Assembly: GCA_001414345.1 (NCBI GenBank) | Contig: LLCB01000063.1 | Coordinates: forward strand, 124,001-188,000 | Source: Hymenoscyphus infarciens | Taxonomy: Eukaryota; Ascomycota; Leotiomycetes; Helotiales; Helotiaceae | Reading direction: 5' to 3' | Length of the DNA stretch: 64,000 bases | Shown here: positions 12,626 through 23,067 of the stretch, in pieces | Position numbering within the stretch: position 1 is the first letter of the stretch | Layout: each line of letters opens with the position of its first letter | Position numbers and translations under genes: made by a program | The notes under the pieces: model-generated | What the model was told of the DNA's origin: nothing | The model's input: the letters and a program-made list of their open reading frames with translations, nothing else | Database searches by the model: none

Positions 12626-13179
12626 TAGCGACCCTGAGAAATTGACAAGAACAAGTCGTAAAAATATGACAGAAACATGCGGAGATATGCAAGGTGCCTT
12701 CCTACTCATTTTCGGAGCTTCGAAAGTTTCTATCTCATTTGCGTCGAGTTGTAGAGGTTGGTACTTTTGTGAATTGAAGCAACACCGCGGGGTGGCGAGC
12801 CAAACTTTTTCGCATGCCTACTTGTTGTTCAAAAATATTCGAGAGCAACCGAGACCATTTAATCGAGATGGTCAAATAGAATTAGAGAAGTGACATATCA
12901 AACAACCTTACCTCCTCAAACAACACGAGATATCATTTTAGAATATTTGATACAAGAGATGTATTCATAGAGCCGAACTTTTTTGTACACGCTGTCGAAA
13001 CCCCTCTTTTCATTGACGTTTTTGAGAATGGGATGGCAAATGGAGCCGAACAAGCTGTATTGCCAATTAGGCTAAAAGAAAGCGGAAGAAGTAAGACTTT
13101 CACCTTCAAGAACTGAACACATCGCAACGTCCCAAGCATTATCAATATTTGATGACCGAAATTCCTTTGAAACCTCAAA
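12626..13179. other. Upstream region of the AsaB-like gene
   Basis: This stretch is of normal base composition and links the transposon-rich segment to the AsaB-like gene. The open frames seen here (for example 12642-12893) are short and show no family resemblance. The last 150 bp presumably hold the promoter and 5' leader; no clear TATA box or operator stands out. Confidence 0.5.
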
Positions 13180-14022
13180 ATGGCGACCGAAACTCTCGTC
13201 CAGCAAACCAAACACAACGTATTAACCACCTTGGATTATTGGGACGACCCAGGTAGCGGTTTCGCACCACCCCCCATAATCATTGGAAAAGGCAAAATAG
13301 TCAATGAACGACCACACGTATCTCACCCTTTCGAGATCTCAGACGTTAATGGGGAAGAAGGGTATTACACTCTCGACGGCCACGGATTCCAATACCATCA
13401 TTTCCCAAGCATAGAAACCGAATTTCTAGATGAGAAAAAGGTCCAAGAGGAATATTATCCAGAATGCAAAAAGTTGTTGAAGGAACTGACGGGCGCAAAT
13501 CGAATCCACATCTTCAATCATAAAGTTAGGCGTGGACCCACACATTGGCATCATCTCAATGGTGCCATCGCCGCGAATCGAGGACCTGTTACCAAAACGC
13601 ATGTTGATCAGAGTTATGAAGGGGCGGAGAAACGTTTGAGATGGGAATTGCCAGATGAAGCAGACGAGTTGCTCAGAAAGAGATACCAGATCATCAATGT
13701 ATGGCGTCCGATCAAGACCATTACAAAAGACCCCGTGGCAGTGGCGGACGCCAATACGGTTCCAGATGAAGATCTTGTTGCGGCTGGCATTGTGGATAAT
13801 GGGTTTCCAGGGGAGCAATGGGTGGTGAAACATAATCCAAAGCATAAGTGGTATTTTAAACATCAGCTAGGGACGGAGGAAGTGTTGCTGATCAAGTGTT
13901 TTGATTCTGTGAAGGGGGTTGCGAGAAGGGCGCTGCATTGCTCTTTTGAGGATCCTATTTATCGAGAAGAGGAGTCGAGACAGAGTATTGAAGTTAGGTG
14001 CTTGGTATTCTATGGAGAATAA
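13180..14022 (+). CDS. AsaB/GA4 desaturase-like (CmcJ-like) oxidoreductase
   Basis: This intact single-exon protein has 280 residues, the usual length for the fungal AsaB-like family. That family includes the aspergillic-acid hydroxylase AsaB, gibberellin GA4 desaturase and CmcJ-type enzymes. Members are thought to be iron/2-oxoglutarate-type or related oxygenases of secondary metabolism, acting in the cytosol. Visible landmarks are the family N-terminus with a YYTLDGHGFQ stretch (62-71), THVDQSYEGA (140-149, candidate His/Asp metal ligands H141 and D143), INVWRPI (172-178) and CFDS...ALHCSFEDP (240-259). Translation starts at ATGGCG, the first ATG of the open frame. It stands alone: the neighbours are a transposon on one side and a convergent CCCH gene on the other, so no pathway can be inferred. 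Confidence 0.85.
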   Translation: MATETLVQQTKHNVLTTLDYWDDPGSGFAPPPIIIGKGKIVNERPHVSHPFEISDVNGEEGYYTLDGHGFQYHHFPSIETEFLDEKKVQEEYYPECKKLLKELTGANRIHIFNHKVRRGPTHWHHLNGAIAANRGPVTKTHVDQSYEGAEKRLRWELPDEADELLRKRYQIINVWRPIKTITKDPVAVADANTVPDEDLVAAGIVDNGFPGEQWVVKHNPKHKWYFKHQLGTEEVLLIKCFDSVKGVARRALHCSFEDPIYREEESRQSIEVRCLVFYGE

Positions 14023-14271
14023 ACACCTGTTGGGTTGCAGGAAAGCTATGTATGCGGAGGGCGGTGAAACATAATTAGTTTTGCACTGTCAAGTTGCGCT
14101 GTTCAGAAAGGAAGGGAATAATACAACTTCACTCCTCGGCGTTTGTGTAGTTGATTGATCCGACATTGTGCCCCTTAACGGGTTTGACTCTATAGACCCC
14201 CAAAGACCTTTCCTGCCTCCTGAAGAAAGATCAAGTCTATAGGAGCAAAACTATAGGTAAAGTGAGCATTA

Positions 14272-14417
14272 CTCTGTGAACACCCACTCTCACCTCGAAT
14301 GTATAAAGACGAACCGGTCTAGAACATATAAAAATATTGTTTGAGAACGACTAGGAGAATTAGTTCCTTGATTCTTCGAGATATACTCAGGTAATGAGAA
14401 AGAAGTTGTTCACAGAG
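14272..14417. mobile_element. Candidate 146-bp miniature element with TA duplication
   Basis: In the gap between two convergent genes, an inverted repeat CTCTGTGAACA (14272-14282) and TGTTCACAGAG (14407-14417) is flanked on both sides by TA. TA flanks are typical of Tc1/mariner-type miniature elements. The repeat is short and there is no second copy in the window, so this remains a candidate. The rest of 14023-14492 shows nothing else. Confidence 0.35.
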
Positions 14418-14492
14418 TAAGACTCAGATCTCTTACTGATGTAGCTCAAATTTCGGTGGTTGACATACTGGAGCCTCCTCCCAGCGCATACC

Positions 14493-15935
14493 TCATTTTC
14501 CTACTGATTCTGTTCTCCAACATTTTCCCACCACCTCCGGTCGAATCGCAAACTCACCCTCTCGCTTAAAAACACTCAAGCACTTCCTCCCATCGACTAC
14601 CCTACAAACAATCGTACATTTCCTGACCGTCCTAGCAATCTCCCTAATCTCCTTGATGATTTTTATCATGTTCTTCAAGTTACCTTGATTCTGTACCTGC
14701 CACTTCTCAAGCTCTTCACCCATATCTCGCACTTCTAGCTTCTCGCTTACAAAGCCCTCCTTATGACGGCCCGCGCAGAGGAACTTCGTTTGAGCAAACC
14801 ATAATTGCGGAAGCGTTTTGTTGAAATTGAATTTAGGCGTAGTGTGGGATTTGATCTCGATTATGGAAGTTGGATCAACAAGTCGACCGCGAGGTATGAC
14901 ATGGACAAGTTTGTATGGTGGTTTAAGGACTGGCTTCGAGGGCTTTGGTGGCACAGGATCTTCCGTGATCTCCTCCTCCGTGTGTGGATTCTCTCCATCG
15001 TCGATGGAAGCATCTGCTTCATACCTGACCATACACCTTAACCCTCCAATTTCGTATTGTACCACTCTTTCGTAGTGCATGCAATCTTGCATGCCCTGTT
15101 GGGTTACCGATTCCTCGAATGCATGACCATAACCTGAATCTTGCTGGCCATTTACAAGCATCTGTCGAAACTCCTCCCACTGAGAGAAGAACATGGTATC
15201 TGCGATCATGTCGACTTCGATACGCCACTGTGCAGTAACATTGGAAGCAAAGCCGAGTAATTTTCGCAGGCTGTTGCGATCAGTCACGATCTCGATGTCG
15301 GACATGTTGAACTCTGGGCTCATATGGAGTAGTGACTGAAAAAGAGGATCAACAGCCGCAGCCGGAGAGCGCTCTTTCGGCGGTTTACTGAAATTGTCTC
15401 GCTGCATCTGGAAAGGTACTGCCTTTGGTGTGTACTTGGGAGGGTAGCCTGTTAATGATCAGATTCTGGTCTCTGACGTTTTTTGGGATAAAGAACGAAC
15501 CCGGAACATAGATAGTTGGATGCTCAACGTCTTTCCAGCCGTACGAGGCTACAAATTGGTAATTTTGAATCTCGACAGGTTCGTCATATTCTACTAAACC
15601 CTCAACATAGAGATTGTCCACGAAATCGCCAAGTCCTTTCAACATTCTGGCTCCTTCCGCTTGCTTGCGAGATACTTTGACTCTTGGCCCATCATGGGAA
15701 ATATTCTGCGTTGGTTTGGTAGACCTAGGAGGAGGCTTTGAGTCTTGATGAACTTTCGGTCGAAGAGGTATTGAGCTAGAGGTGGAAGCTAAAACTTGAT
15801 TAATCCAACATATCAACAGGTCACACAGGTCACACAAGGGGGAAGCTCACCTTGAGAAGATGCCGCATCGTGGACAAACTGGCATCTGTCTCCAAACTTG
15901 CAATTGCCCTTCGCAAAAAGAATACACGGCGCCAT
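14493..15935 (-). CDS. CCCH zinc-finger protein (fungal family often mislabelled geranylgeranyl pyrophosphate synthetase)
   Basis: Three exons can be joined: 15851-15935, 15501-15788 and 14493-15448, giving 442 residues. The introns are 62 and 52 nt, and frames join exactly. The first exon encodes one CCCH zinc finger (C4-x7-C12-x5-C18-x3-H22), a type that usually binds RNA. The rest matches a fungal family with a core of the form KLLGFASN...QWRIEVDMIADTMFFSQWEEF, then DSGYGHAFEE and VVQYEIGGLRCMVRYEAD. Its molecular role is unknown to me. Public annotations of this family as a prenyl synthase are not supported here: no DDxxD motif is seen. The start was chosen because ATG at 15935 lies three codons before the first zinc ligand. 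The intron after IYVPG has an unusual GTTCGT donor but restores a natural reading (YPPKYTPKAV). Confidence 0.8.
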
Positions 15936-16181
15936 GATGGGAATGGTGTTTGGTTTGTAGTATCAGGACGAAGGGGAAGGTAGGGCGTAGAAGTACAAAC
16001 GGAAGGCTCCAGGATTATCCACGTGATGAATATTTTAAAAGCGGCCATGCCCCAGGGGAAGAAATGAGGCGGCTCATGTAGACATTTTTTTCAATAAAAT
16101 TTTTGTTCATGCTACGCACGATGGTCTACTTGCTGCGATATCTTACAATAACAGGTATGCGCTGATGGCCCAATTACAGCT

Positions 16182-17746
16182 CTAAGCACGCTCACTGCCT
16201 CTCAATCTAACTGCCTGTCCGTACTTTTGCAACTTGGTGATAAGCTGGTCTCCCTGCTTTACAACATCGTTGTACTGCTTATTCTTGGAATCTGGTCGGT
16301 TGGTTTCAATGATACCCTTACCAGTGACACGATCAATAGTACATGGAATTCGCTCTGCTGCAATAAACTTGGCCAAATCCCTAAATGTATGTTAGTGGAG
16401 AGTCTCATGTTCAAGTAGAAGCCACATACCGATCAAGGAAATCAACCGAAACACCAAAGTCGTTGGCCATGCTCTCGAGGCCTACAACACGATAACTCTG
16501 GAGCAACTGTTGGTAGGCTCGGAGTCGCATCTCCCGGACAAACCACCCACGGTGTTCGTAAAGGTATCTGTCTTGGGTCAAGAAGTTCACTTCAACAGAT
16601 GCCAAGGCACCGAAGAAAGAACGGTAGCTTCCAGTATACAAGCTGCCCACAAGTTCAGCAAGCGGTGAAAAGTCAATGGCCTCCTCTGCGTCGGGTTGCT
16701 CGCTTCCCAAGGTGGTCAGGTTGACAGCAGTCTTTGCACCGCCAGGGGTTGCTGACGAAGCATCCTTCATCTCTTCGTCGGCGCCGGGACCAGCAGAAAT
16801 TGCCCCAGAAAGAGCCAACAACTTGTCCTCTCCATCACCCAAGATTGCCTTGATTTCCGGAGCATCGACAACTTTCGACTTGAAGTCAACACGCTTCAAG
16901 GAAACCGACCCAGCCAATACAGCATAAACAACGAGCGAGGAGTAGCTGCAAAGTTCGTAACTCGTGAATGTTGACAGACTGTCGAGGAGAAGAGGAGCAG
17001 CAAGATTGTAAGACCGGGTTGTGAGGAGATAGAGGCCATGGTATGCCTTTAATCGATTTCTGCGATCCCAGTCTCCTCCACTCTCCACCAATGCCTTCGC
17101 TCGGTCGACTTGCTTCTTAACAAGTAACTTGTCGCCATAAAACAGCCCCATTCGAATGATTGCGAGGACGAGGTCGATCTTCGTTCCCAAAACGCCCGTC
17201 TTCTCAAATACTTCCTCGTACGCTGCAATGGCATGGTCCTAGAATATATCTCATTAGCATATTTCGATTTACATTGCCGTGCCTTCTTACCTTATCACCC
17301 ACTCGAGCCCAGAACTCTGCTCGCTTTCCTCTGGCAGCCTGTACTTCGGTATCTCCAGCCTTCTCCTCAGCCTCTTCCTCCTCCTTCTTGAAGCCTTCCA
17401 GTTCCTCGTCATTCTCCTTCTTCAGCTTCTCGTATAAAGATTCGTCCCACGGTAAATCAACTTTGGGTATTGAGTTCTTGCTTGCCACCAGACCAGCCGC
17501 ACTAGGTTTCCGGCCAGAGGGTTTCGCTGGATGTGAAGAGCTCTCCCCGCGGGCATTTAGGATTCCTTCGGATGGATGTGCCAGGTACCGGTAGAGGGGA
17601 GCCATCTTGTGCTGCGTGATCGCATCTTGGAGACTTTTCAGAGATGTCTGTTGAGCTGCTTTGGGCGATGATGGGTTGGTGAGGGTAAATATGTGCTGGG
17701 AGAGTGGTAGTAGAGGGTACTTTGCGTATTGAGGATCGGAACCCAT
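16182..17746 (-). CDS. RPN7: 26S proteasome regulatory subunit Rpn7 (PSMD6)
   Basis: Three exons (17291-17746, 16430-17238, 16182-16380) join in phase to 487 residues. Introns are 52 and 49 nt with GTAAGA/CTAG and GTATGT/TTAG borders. Rpn7 is a non-catalytic lid subunit of the 19S regulatory particle and helps hold the Rpn11 deubiquitinase in place. The N-terminal part carries MGSDPQYAKYPLLPLSQHIF and a charged helix (NDEELEGFKKEEEEAEEK). The Rpn7 helical repeats follow (FWARVGDKDHAIAAYEEVFE across intron 1), and the C-terminal PCI domain holds VLGLESMANDFGVSVDFLDR-like winged-helix sequence, ending in RLRGSERA. It is somewhat longer than yeast Rpn7, as in other filamentous fungi, because of an acidic loop (GPGADEEMKDASSATPGG). 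It is divergent to ABD1 with a 346-bp shared upstream region. Confidence 0.95.
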
Positions 17747-18092
17747 CTTGACGTTGGATATAGCGTGAAGAACTAGACAAGGTAGAATGGTGTGCGCTTG
17801 GGGTTTCGTAGCGTGGGAATGTTACTCGTAGCTGGAGATGTCAGTGTTGATGGTGTTGTAGTGAAGCTTCCCTTCCACAAGCAACTCCAAGGTCCAGGCA
17901 CTAGCGCGACGCGGCAGCATAGCATCACGACCCACCCAAGTGCAGGCGTGAACCTCTACCTCCTCTAAACCTTTTACTCTCTACACAACACAACCCCAAG
18001 TAGGTACACATCTATCTACGCATAATTCCGAGTCGCTTTCAACTCCCAACACTGAACACCTTACAAAAAACCGATCACCAATTGCTTTCACC
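17747..18092. promoter_or_regulatory. Shared divergent promoter of RPN7 and ABD1
   Basis: The 346 bp between the two start codons must hold both promoters. It is moderately GC-rich near 17900 (CGCGACGCGGCAGC) and pyrimidine-rich just before ABD1. No TATA box or proteasome-type PACE element (GGTGGCAAA) was seen. Confidence 0.55.
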
Positions 18093-19547
18093 ATGGCGGG
18101 TGAAGACACTTCTCCCATCGAGGAGCAACCTCAGCCTTTCAATGCTACCAAACTTGAACCTGCGAAAAAGCGCAGAGGAGATTCCAAAGGCGCGGCCTCA
18201 CCTTCGAATAATCCTTACAAGCGCCAACGTACACCTTCACCTCAACCCGAGGCTCGAAAGCAGAAACGACCCGGCAAGCGAGCTCGGATTACAGATGCAG
18301 AGCAAGAGCACATTCGACAAAAGCAACTCGAGCGCGAGAAGGAGTTGGAGGCTGCTATCGCCAAGCAAGGCATCCATGATGCAGTAAAGCAACATTACAA
18401 CACGGTTCCAGAGCGAGGCCGAGAATGGCGCAAAACGGACAGTCGCATCAAAGGGCTCAGAAGCTTCAACAACTGGATCAAGAGCACAATTATTCAGAAG
18501 TTCTCCCCCAATGAAGACTATACCCCTGGAGTTCAAGAACGTGGAGGCATGACTTTTGCAGAGGGTCCAGCTTCAAAAGGTCTGCTGGTTCTTGATCTAG
18601 GCTGTGGGAAGGGTGGTGATTTAGGAAAATGGCAACAAGCACCACAGAAGGTTGCACTATACGTCGGTCTGGATCCAGCAGATGTTTCAATTGACCAAGC
18701 CAAGGACCGATACAGACAAATGAAGGACCGTGGACGTGGAGGTGGTCGAGGTAGAGGTCGAGACCACAGACCCCCACCAGACTTGTTCCATGCAGAAATG
18801 TATGCGAAGGATTGTTTTGGAGAATCCATAGGAGACATACCAATCGTGCAAGAAGTTGGATTCTCCGGGTCTGGGGGACCATCCAGATTTGATGGTGGCG
18901 GTTTTGATGTTGTCAGCATGATGTTCTGCTTGCATTATGCTTTCGAGAGCGAGGAAAAGGCAAGACAAATGCTGAAGAATGTCGCAGGTGCGCTTAAGAA
19001 AGGAGGTCGACTTATTGGTTGTATACCAAACTCTGCTGTTATTAGTGAAAAAGTTCGACAATTCAACGCTCGCATTGCGCCAAAACCAAAGGGAGATAAA
19101 CCTGCTGGGGAGGATGCAGAAGCCGGGGAAGTTGCCGCTCAGAAACCAGAAGAGGACGAGCGTGAAGAAGGTGAGGCTGAAGAGACTGCCGAGTGGAGCA
19201 ATGACATCTACCGAGTTCGGTTTCCTGGACCAACACCAGCAGATGGCATCTTCCGACCACCCTTTGGACAGAAATACAACTACTTTCTTCACGAGGCCGT
19301 TGAGGAAGTACCGGAATATGTTGTACCTTGGGGAGTCTTCCGTTCGCTTGCCGAGGATTACAATCTCGAGATGCAATATCACAAGGGCTTCGACGAGATC
19401 TGGGAGGCTGAGAAAGATGATCCTCAACTTGGCCCCTTGAGTGAACGCATGGGTGTTCGGGAAAGAGGAAGAGGCCCACTTCTCGTCAGTGACCAGGAAA
19501 TGGAAGCGGCCGCTTTCTATGTTGCCTTCTGCTTCTACAAGGTTTAA
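18093..19547 (+). CDS. ABD1: mRNA cap guanine-N7 methyltransferase
   Basis: This single-exon protein has 484 residues. It methylates N7 of the cap guanosine on nuclear pre-mRNA using SAM. Residues 1-90 form a charged, disordered tail with several basic clusters (KKRRGD, KRQRTP, RKQKRPGKRARI) that probably direct nuclear import. The catalytic domain begins near HYN (101-103) and RSFNNWIK (123-130). SAM motif I is VLDLGCGKGGDL (166-177). The post-motif segment FDVVSMMFCLHYAF (271-284) and KKGGRLIGCIPN follow. An Arg/Gly-rich insert (about 213-223) and an acidic loop (EKPEEDEREEGEAEET-like region near 350) are fungal embellishments. The start ATGGCG sits in a good context (CACCATGG) and is the first ATG of the open frame. 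Confidence 0.95.
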   Translation: MAGEDTSPIEEQPQPFNATKLEPAKKRRGDSKGAASPSNNPYKRQRTPSPQPEARKQKRPGKRARITDAEQEHIRQKQLEREKELEAAIAKQGIHDAVKQHYNTVPERGREWRKTDSRIKGLRSFNNWIKSTIIQKFSPNEDYTPGVQERGGMTFAEGPASKGLLVLDLGCGKGGDLGKWQQAPQKVALYVGLDPADVSIDQAKDRYRQMKDRGRGGGRGRGRDHRPPPDLFHAEMYAKDCFGESIGDIPIVQEVGFSGSGGPSRFDGGGFDVVSMMFCLHYAFESEEKARQMLKNVAGALKKGGRLIGCIPNSAVISEKVRQFNARIAPKPKGDKPAGEDAEAGEVAAQKPEEDEREEGEAEETAEWSNDIYRVRFPGPTPADGIFRPPFGQKYNYFLHEAVEEVPEYVVPWGVFRSLAEDYNLEMQYHKGFDEIWEAEKDDPQLGPLSERMGVRERGRGPLLVSDQEMEAAAFYVAFCFYKV

Positions 19548-20190
19548 GAGCGCATATCCGAAAATGTATTCTGGTGTACCATTGTATTAAGGCGTTAACG
19601 TTACATTTCGAGGGGTTGAAATGGGGAAATAACAAGAAATTATCACGTTTGGCCCCCAATTTGACTTTGGGGGGGGTTCATATGGAAAGCAGCAGATAAG
19701 TTTTGCATCTTTCACCAACACAAGGCATAGATTCAATGCAGTGGTAGGAAAACACTATGCCAATTCTACAGTCGTAATATCAATGAAATATTATGATTCA
19801 TAGGCTCCCGCTCAAGTGACCCAAGCACATGTCCAGTTTCATTGCGACTTCCAATCAGCCGGTGCTGTCTTGTGAATACCTGGTCCAGGCTTTTATGGCT
19901 TTCTAATACAATGCGGGCGTTTCTATATATTGTACATCATGGCAGACTGGAGTCTATGAATGCCCAAGCATGACCAAGCTTATAACATTGATTCTGGTCT
20001 CTTGTCTTTGAGTTGATCCGAATCCAAATTCACCTCACTCCCAAACCACCTCAACCCTACAAAGAAGAGTCAAGAATTCAGGATACAAGTAACCTCTCAG
20101 ATAGTTTTCCACCAAGAGACACTCAATACACTCACCTCTCATTCTCTCTAAACATTCCACTTGTCTTAACGCATCATACTTGGATACAAA
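19548..20190. other. Intergenic region between ABD1 and the small CGH-protein array
   Basis: No gene seen. It holds the ABD1 3' end and, from about 20010, a CA/TC-rich leader (CTCAACCC, CACTCAATACACTCACC) like those in front of the other array members. Confidence 0.45.
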
Positions 20191-20487
20191 ATGTATTTCG
20201 ACTTAGACCAAATATTCCTCACTTGTGGCCATTGTCTCAAAACTGGCTTTGAATCTTGCAAGCATGAGTATGAATTCTCGGGTGGTCGACATGGACATCG
20301 TGAGGGGGAGGTACAGCTAGGATCTTGTTGGAAGTGCGAGAAGGGGGTGGTAATGGAGACGGAGGGAAGGGAAGAGGGGGAGTGTAAGTACGAGGGAAAG
20401 AGAATGGTTGAGAAGGAGGCCGGTGGGATGAGAGAAGAAAAGTGGAGAGGGACTGGGGGAAGCCGGTGGAAGTTGGTGGAGCTTTAA
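20191..20487 (+). CDS. Small Cys/His protein, CGH-array member 1
   Basis: This 98-residue open frame has no family I recognise. Its first half matches the array pattern: short N-terminus (MYFDLDQIFL), T-CGH (residues 12-14), a Cys about eight residues later, a Gly/His-rich stretch, and CWKC. The spacing resembles a small zinc-binding module. The second half (VVMETEGREEGE...) is Glu/Lys/Arg-rich and probably disordered. The other members begin MC; this one begins MY, a one-base difference (TGT/TAT). A CA-rich leader precedes it. No signal peptide or membrane segment is visible. Expression is unproven. Confidence 0.5.
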   Translation: MYFDLDQIFLTCGHCLKTGFESCKHEYEFSGGRHGHREGEVQLGSCWKCEKGVVMETEGREEGECKYEGKRMVEKEAGGMREEKWRGTGGSRWKLVEL

Positions 20488-20929
20488 GTGAGCGGTGAAA
20501 TTTGATTTTCTTACATGAATGCGAAGTTAACATTGAATATCGCATGGCATCTTGTGGTCTGTGAAAGAGGTGCGCACACCTGATTGTTGTTTGGACGTAA
20601 TCCATGTTCAGTCCAACTTCTCAGCAGCAAGTGCTAGATTAGTTTGGCTCGTGGGATTCTTTCATGGTTTACAAATACAGTGTACTACTGTTCTGCTATG
20701 TAGTGTTAGTCACGTCTGATTCTCCTTTGCTTTGTGTCTTGTGAGGCATCACGTGGCCTTGAGATATTTCCTGTCTTGAGTGGTCTCGCTTGTCTGAGAG
20801 TTGATTTGGATCTAGCTATAAAAAACAATATACTAGCAGTCCAACGTCAATTCATCACCATCAGCATTTCAACACTTCAACACTTCAGCCAATACAACAC
20901 CCTTCACCTCCTCCAGTCCAATCTGCACC

Positions 20930-21148
20930 ATGTGCCTCACTATCTACAAACACTACCTCAGTTGTGGCCATCGTGTTAAAACTTACGATGGGTGTAGTTT
21001 TTGGGACTCGGGGCATGTATACGCCACACAGAATAATTCCGCAAAGGGTGCGTGTCGGAAATGCAAGAGAGCGAGAATGGGAATAAGATTGGTTCAGCAA
21101 AGTGGTCAGTGTTTGGAGGAGGCATTTGGAGGAAGGGTCATTGGGTAG
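20930..21148 (+). CDS. Small Cys/His protein, CGH-array member 2
   Basis: This intact 72-residue frame is the clearest member of the array. It reads MCLTIYKHYLSCGHRVKTYD, then GCSFWDSGH, a Lys/Asn-rich linker, and CRKCKRARMG. Candidate metal ligands are C12, H14, C22 and the final CxxC pair, so a single zinc site is plausible. It is preceded by a TC/CA-rich leader (TCAACACTTCAACACTTC) and the start context CACCATGTG. The function is unknown; I infer a small nuclear or cytosolic zinc protein from the basic tail only. Confidence 0.6.
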   Translation: MCLTIYKHYLSCGHRVKTYDGCSFWDSGHVYATQNNSAKGACRKCKRARMGIRLVQQSGQCLEEAFGGRVIG

Positions 21149-21786
21149 GTAGAGTAGAGGAGAGTGGAGGGGATGAGAAAAGAAGACAGTAGTTGGGAAG
21201 TCAGTGGATGTTGACTGGTTACTTGACCCGTAAATCAATAAAGTTCCTCAGAATTACTTCTCTCTTTCATAGTGTGAGATTTCAATTCACTGCCTCCTCT
21301 CCTAGTTGAGTGAAGACGTCTGCCATCTTTGCGATCCAAGTCTAGGTCCAACTACTAGTCAGTGAGTGATGTATGTGTTTGGACCACAGGCCGCTTTCTT
21401 AAATTTCTAAATGCTGGAGAGCTATGCAAATGCACTGAGGTTTTAAATTTTTATACGCCTGTTACGCTATATGCTTTGTGTTTCACGACAACCTTGAGTC
21501 TATGAGGTGACAGCTCTTTGTCCTATCGAGTCGTGTGTCTGAAAGATGATCCATCTCTGAATTCAAACCCTCTCAAATACTTTCACAAAGAAGTTCAGGA
21601 TACAAAAGACTATTCCCCACCTTCAGCACTTGGGCACATCAACACTCCAATACACCTTAATCCTTAAACCCTTAAACCCTTCCAAACATCAAAACTTCAA
21701 ACCCCCACACATCAGCACTTACATCAACCCCTCCCCAACACGTTTCGGTCCTTTTCAACACATTCCAGCACATTCACAATAACCTC

Positions 21787-21965
21787 ATGTGCGTGCCTAC
21801 TTTCTCAAATATCTCGCTTGTGGTCATACTTCCAGAACTATTAGTTGGTACATTGGCGGCCCCGAACACCTATGCACAACGCGTGATTTCAGAAAAACAG
21901 ATTTCTGTCCCAACTGTGAGTTTAAGTGGCTGCGTGGCGAAGACGCAAAGCTTATGGCAGTGTGA
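21787..21965 (+). pseudogene. Small Cys/His protein, CGH-array member 3, frameshifted
   Basis: The start ATGTGC (Met-Cys) matches the other members, but the annotated frame soon leaves the family pattern. In another frame the family signature is clear: LKYLACGHTSRTISWYIGG, then HLC and FCPNCEFKWLRG, ending at TGA 21963-21965. The shift must lie within the first ten codons. It is either a pseudogene or a copy using another start. Its upstream region shares a 21-bp motif with member 4. Confidence 0.55.
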
Positions 21966-22536
21966 GTAAGCAACTGGGGGCGGGAGCTCAAGGTGAAAGA
22001 ACAAGGGCGAAGATAAGCATTGTGGATTCAGTGGTGGTTGATATTGCCTATAAATCACTAAATATTACTCGCTGGCTTTCACTTTCCAATTTTGTACAAT
22101 GGCAAATTGCCTGTGTGAGAATTTGTATCCAGAAATAATACCACTCAATTTGCTAATTGAAGGATACCTTCCTTTCATTTCAATTGATCCATGCTCAGTA
22201 AGAGAATGTGTGTTAACTTTGGGCCATGGGTTTCTTCCATGAGTTTGTAGACCAGTGGTGTTTTTTGTAATGTGAGTCGATACATCGGGTACTCATATAC
22301 TTTGTATGGCAAGGCAACCTATGACTCATGAGCTGACAGCTCTTTATCATGATGTGCCTGATGTCTTATGCTTCAAAACTAATTGAAATCTTGTTCCATA
22401 AAAGCTTTGAGCTGTGTTTCAACACCCCTCAATATTCCACCAAATTTCCAAATTTCCAACCCATTCTAGCCCATTCCGAGCCTTTTAAACCCATTTAAAC
22501 ACAAGCAGGCTTATAATTGCAACAAATCCAGACATC

Positions 22537-22707
22537 ATGTGCCCGACTGTCGTCCTCAGCACTTTTGTAGCTTGTGGTCATACAATCAGATTTACTTTCG
22601 ACTGGTGCGAAGTCGACAGTAGTGGCGCGCACATGTGTAACGTTGTTGCTCTCGCCAGGCCAGTTTTCTGTCACAATTGCCTGGCAGCGAGAAGAAGAAG
22701 TTACTAG
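22537..22707 (+). CDS. Small Cys/His protein, CGH-array member 4
   Basis: This open frame of 56 residues begins ATGTGC (MCPTVVLSTFVACGHTIRF) and carries DWCEVD, HMC and FCHNCLAARRRSY before TAG at 22705. The order of Cys and His residues (C2, CGH 13-15, C24, C34, CxxC 45-48, basic tail) matches members 2, 3 and 5. The stop follows the basic cluster at a place where member 2 continues, so this copy may be slightly truncated. No function is assignable. Confidence 0.55.
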   Translation: MCPTVVLSTFVACGHTIRFTFDWCEVDSSGAHMCNVVALARPVFCHNCLAARRRSY

Positions 22708-23067
22708 GGAACGAGGGGGTTGTTGAGGGAATGGTTAAATTAGGAAGTGCAAGAAGGACTTGGGTTAAAAGAAGGAAAGGGGTTGCTCGCCAGTTAGGGT
22801 ACAGGAAGTTCCAACTGCTTCAGTATCTTAAGCGAGGTCCTTATCTCAACTCAAATTACACTTAATCACTTATCTCACGATTCTTTCAACAGTGAGTTCG
22901 TTTTGATCTTTAGAAAGTCTTGGGGATTAAGGAATATAACGCCCGCTCCTTAATTAACTAGAGACCTCTTTCTCTCAAGGACACAAGTTGGGTTCAACAG
23001 CCAATAAGCAAACCTGGTGCTTCTTTCACATGTTTCCAAGGAAGTCACACGTCTGCTTACGAAACCC

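Noticed and set aside
12642..12893. 83-residue plus-strand open frame upstream of the AsaB-like gene
   Set aside because: No family resemblance; overlaps the likely promoter and the edge of an inverted-repeat element.
13180..19547. Secondary-metabolism cluster around the AsaB-like gene
   Set aside because: Neighbours are proteasome, capping and CCCH genes; no polyketide, peptide or terpene backbone enzyme is present.
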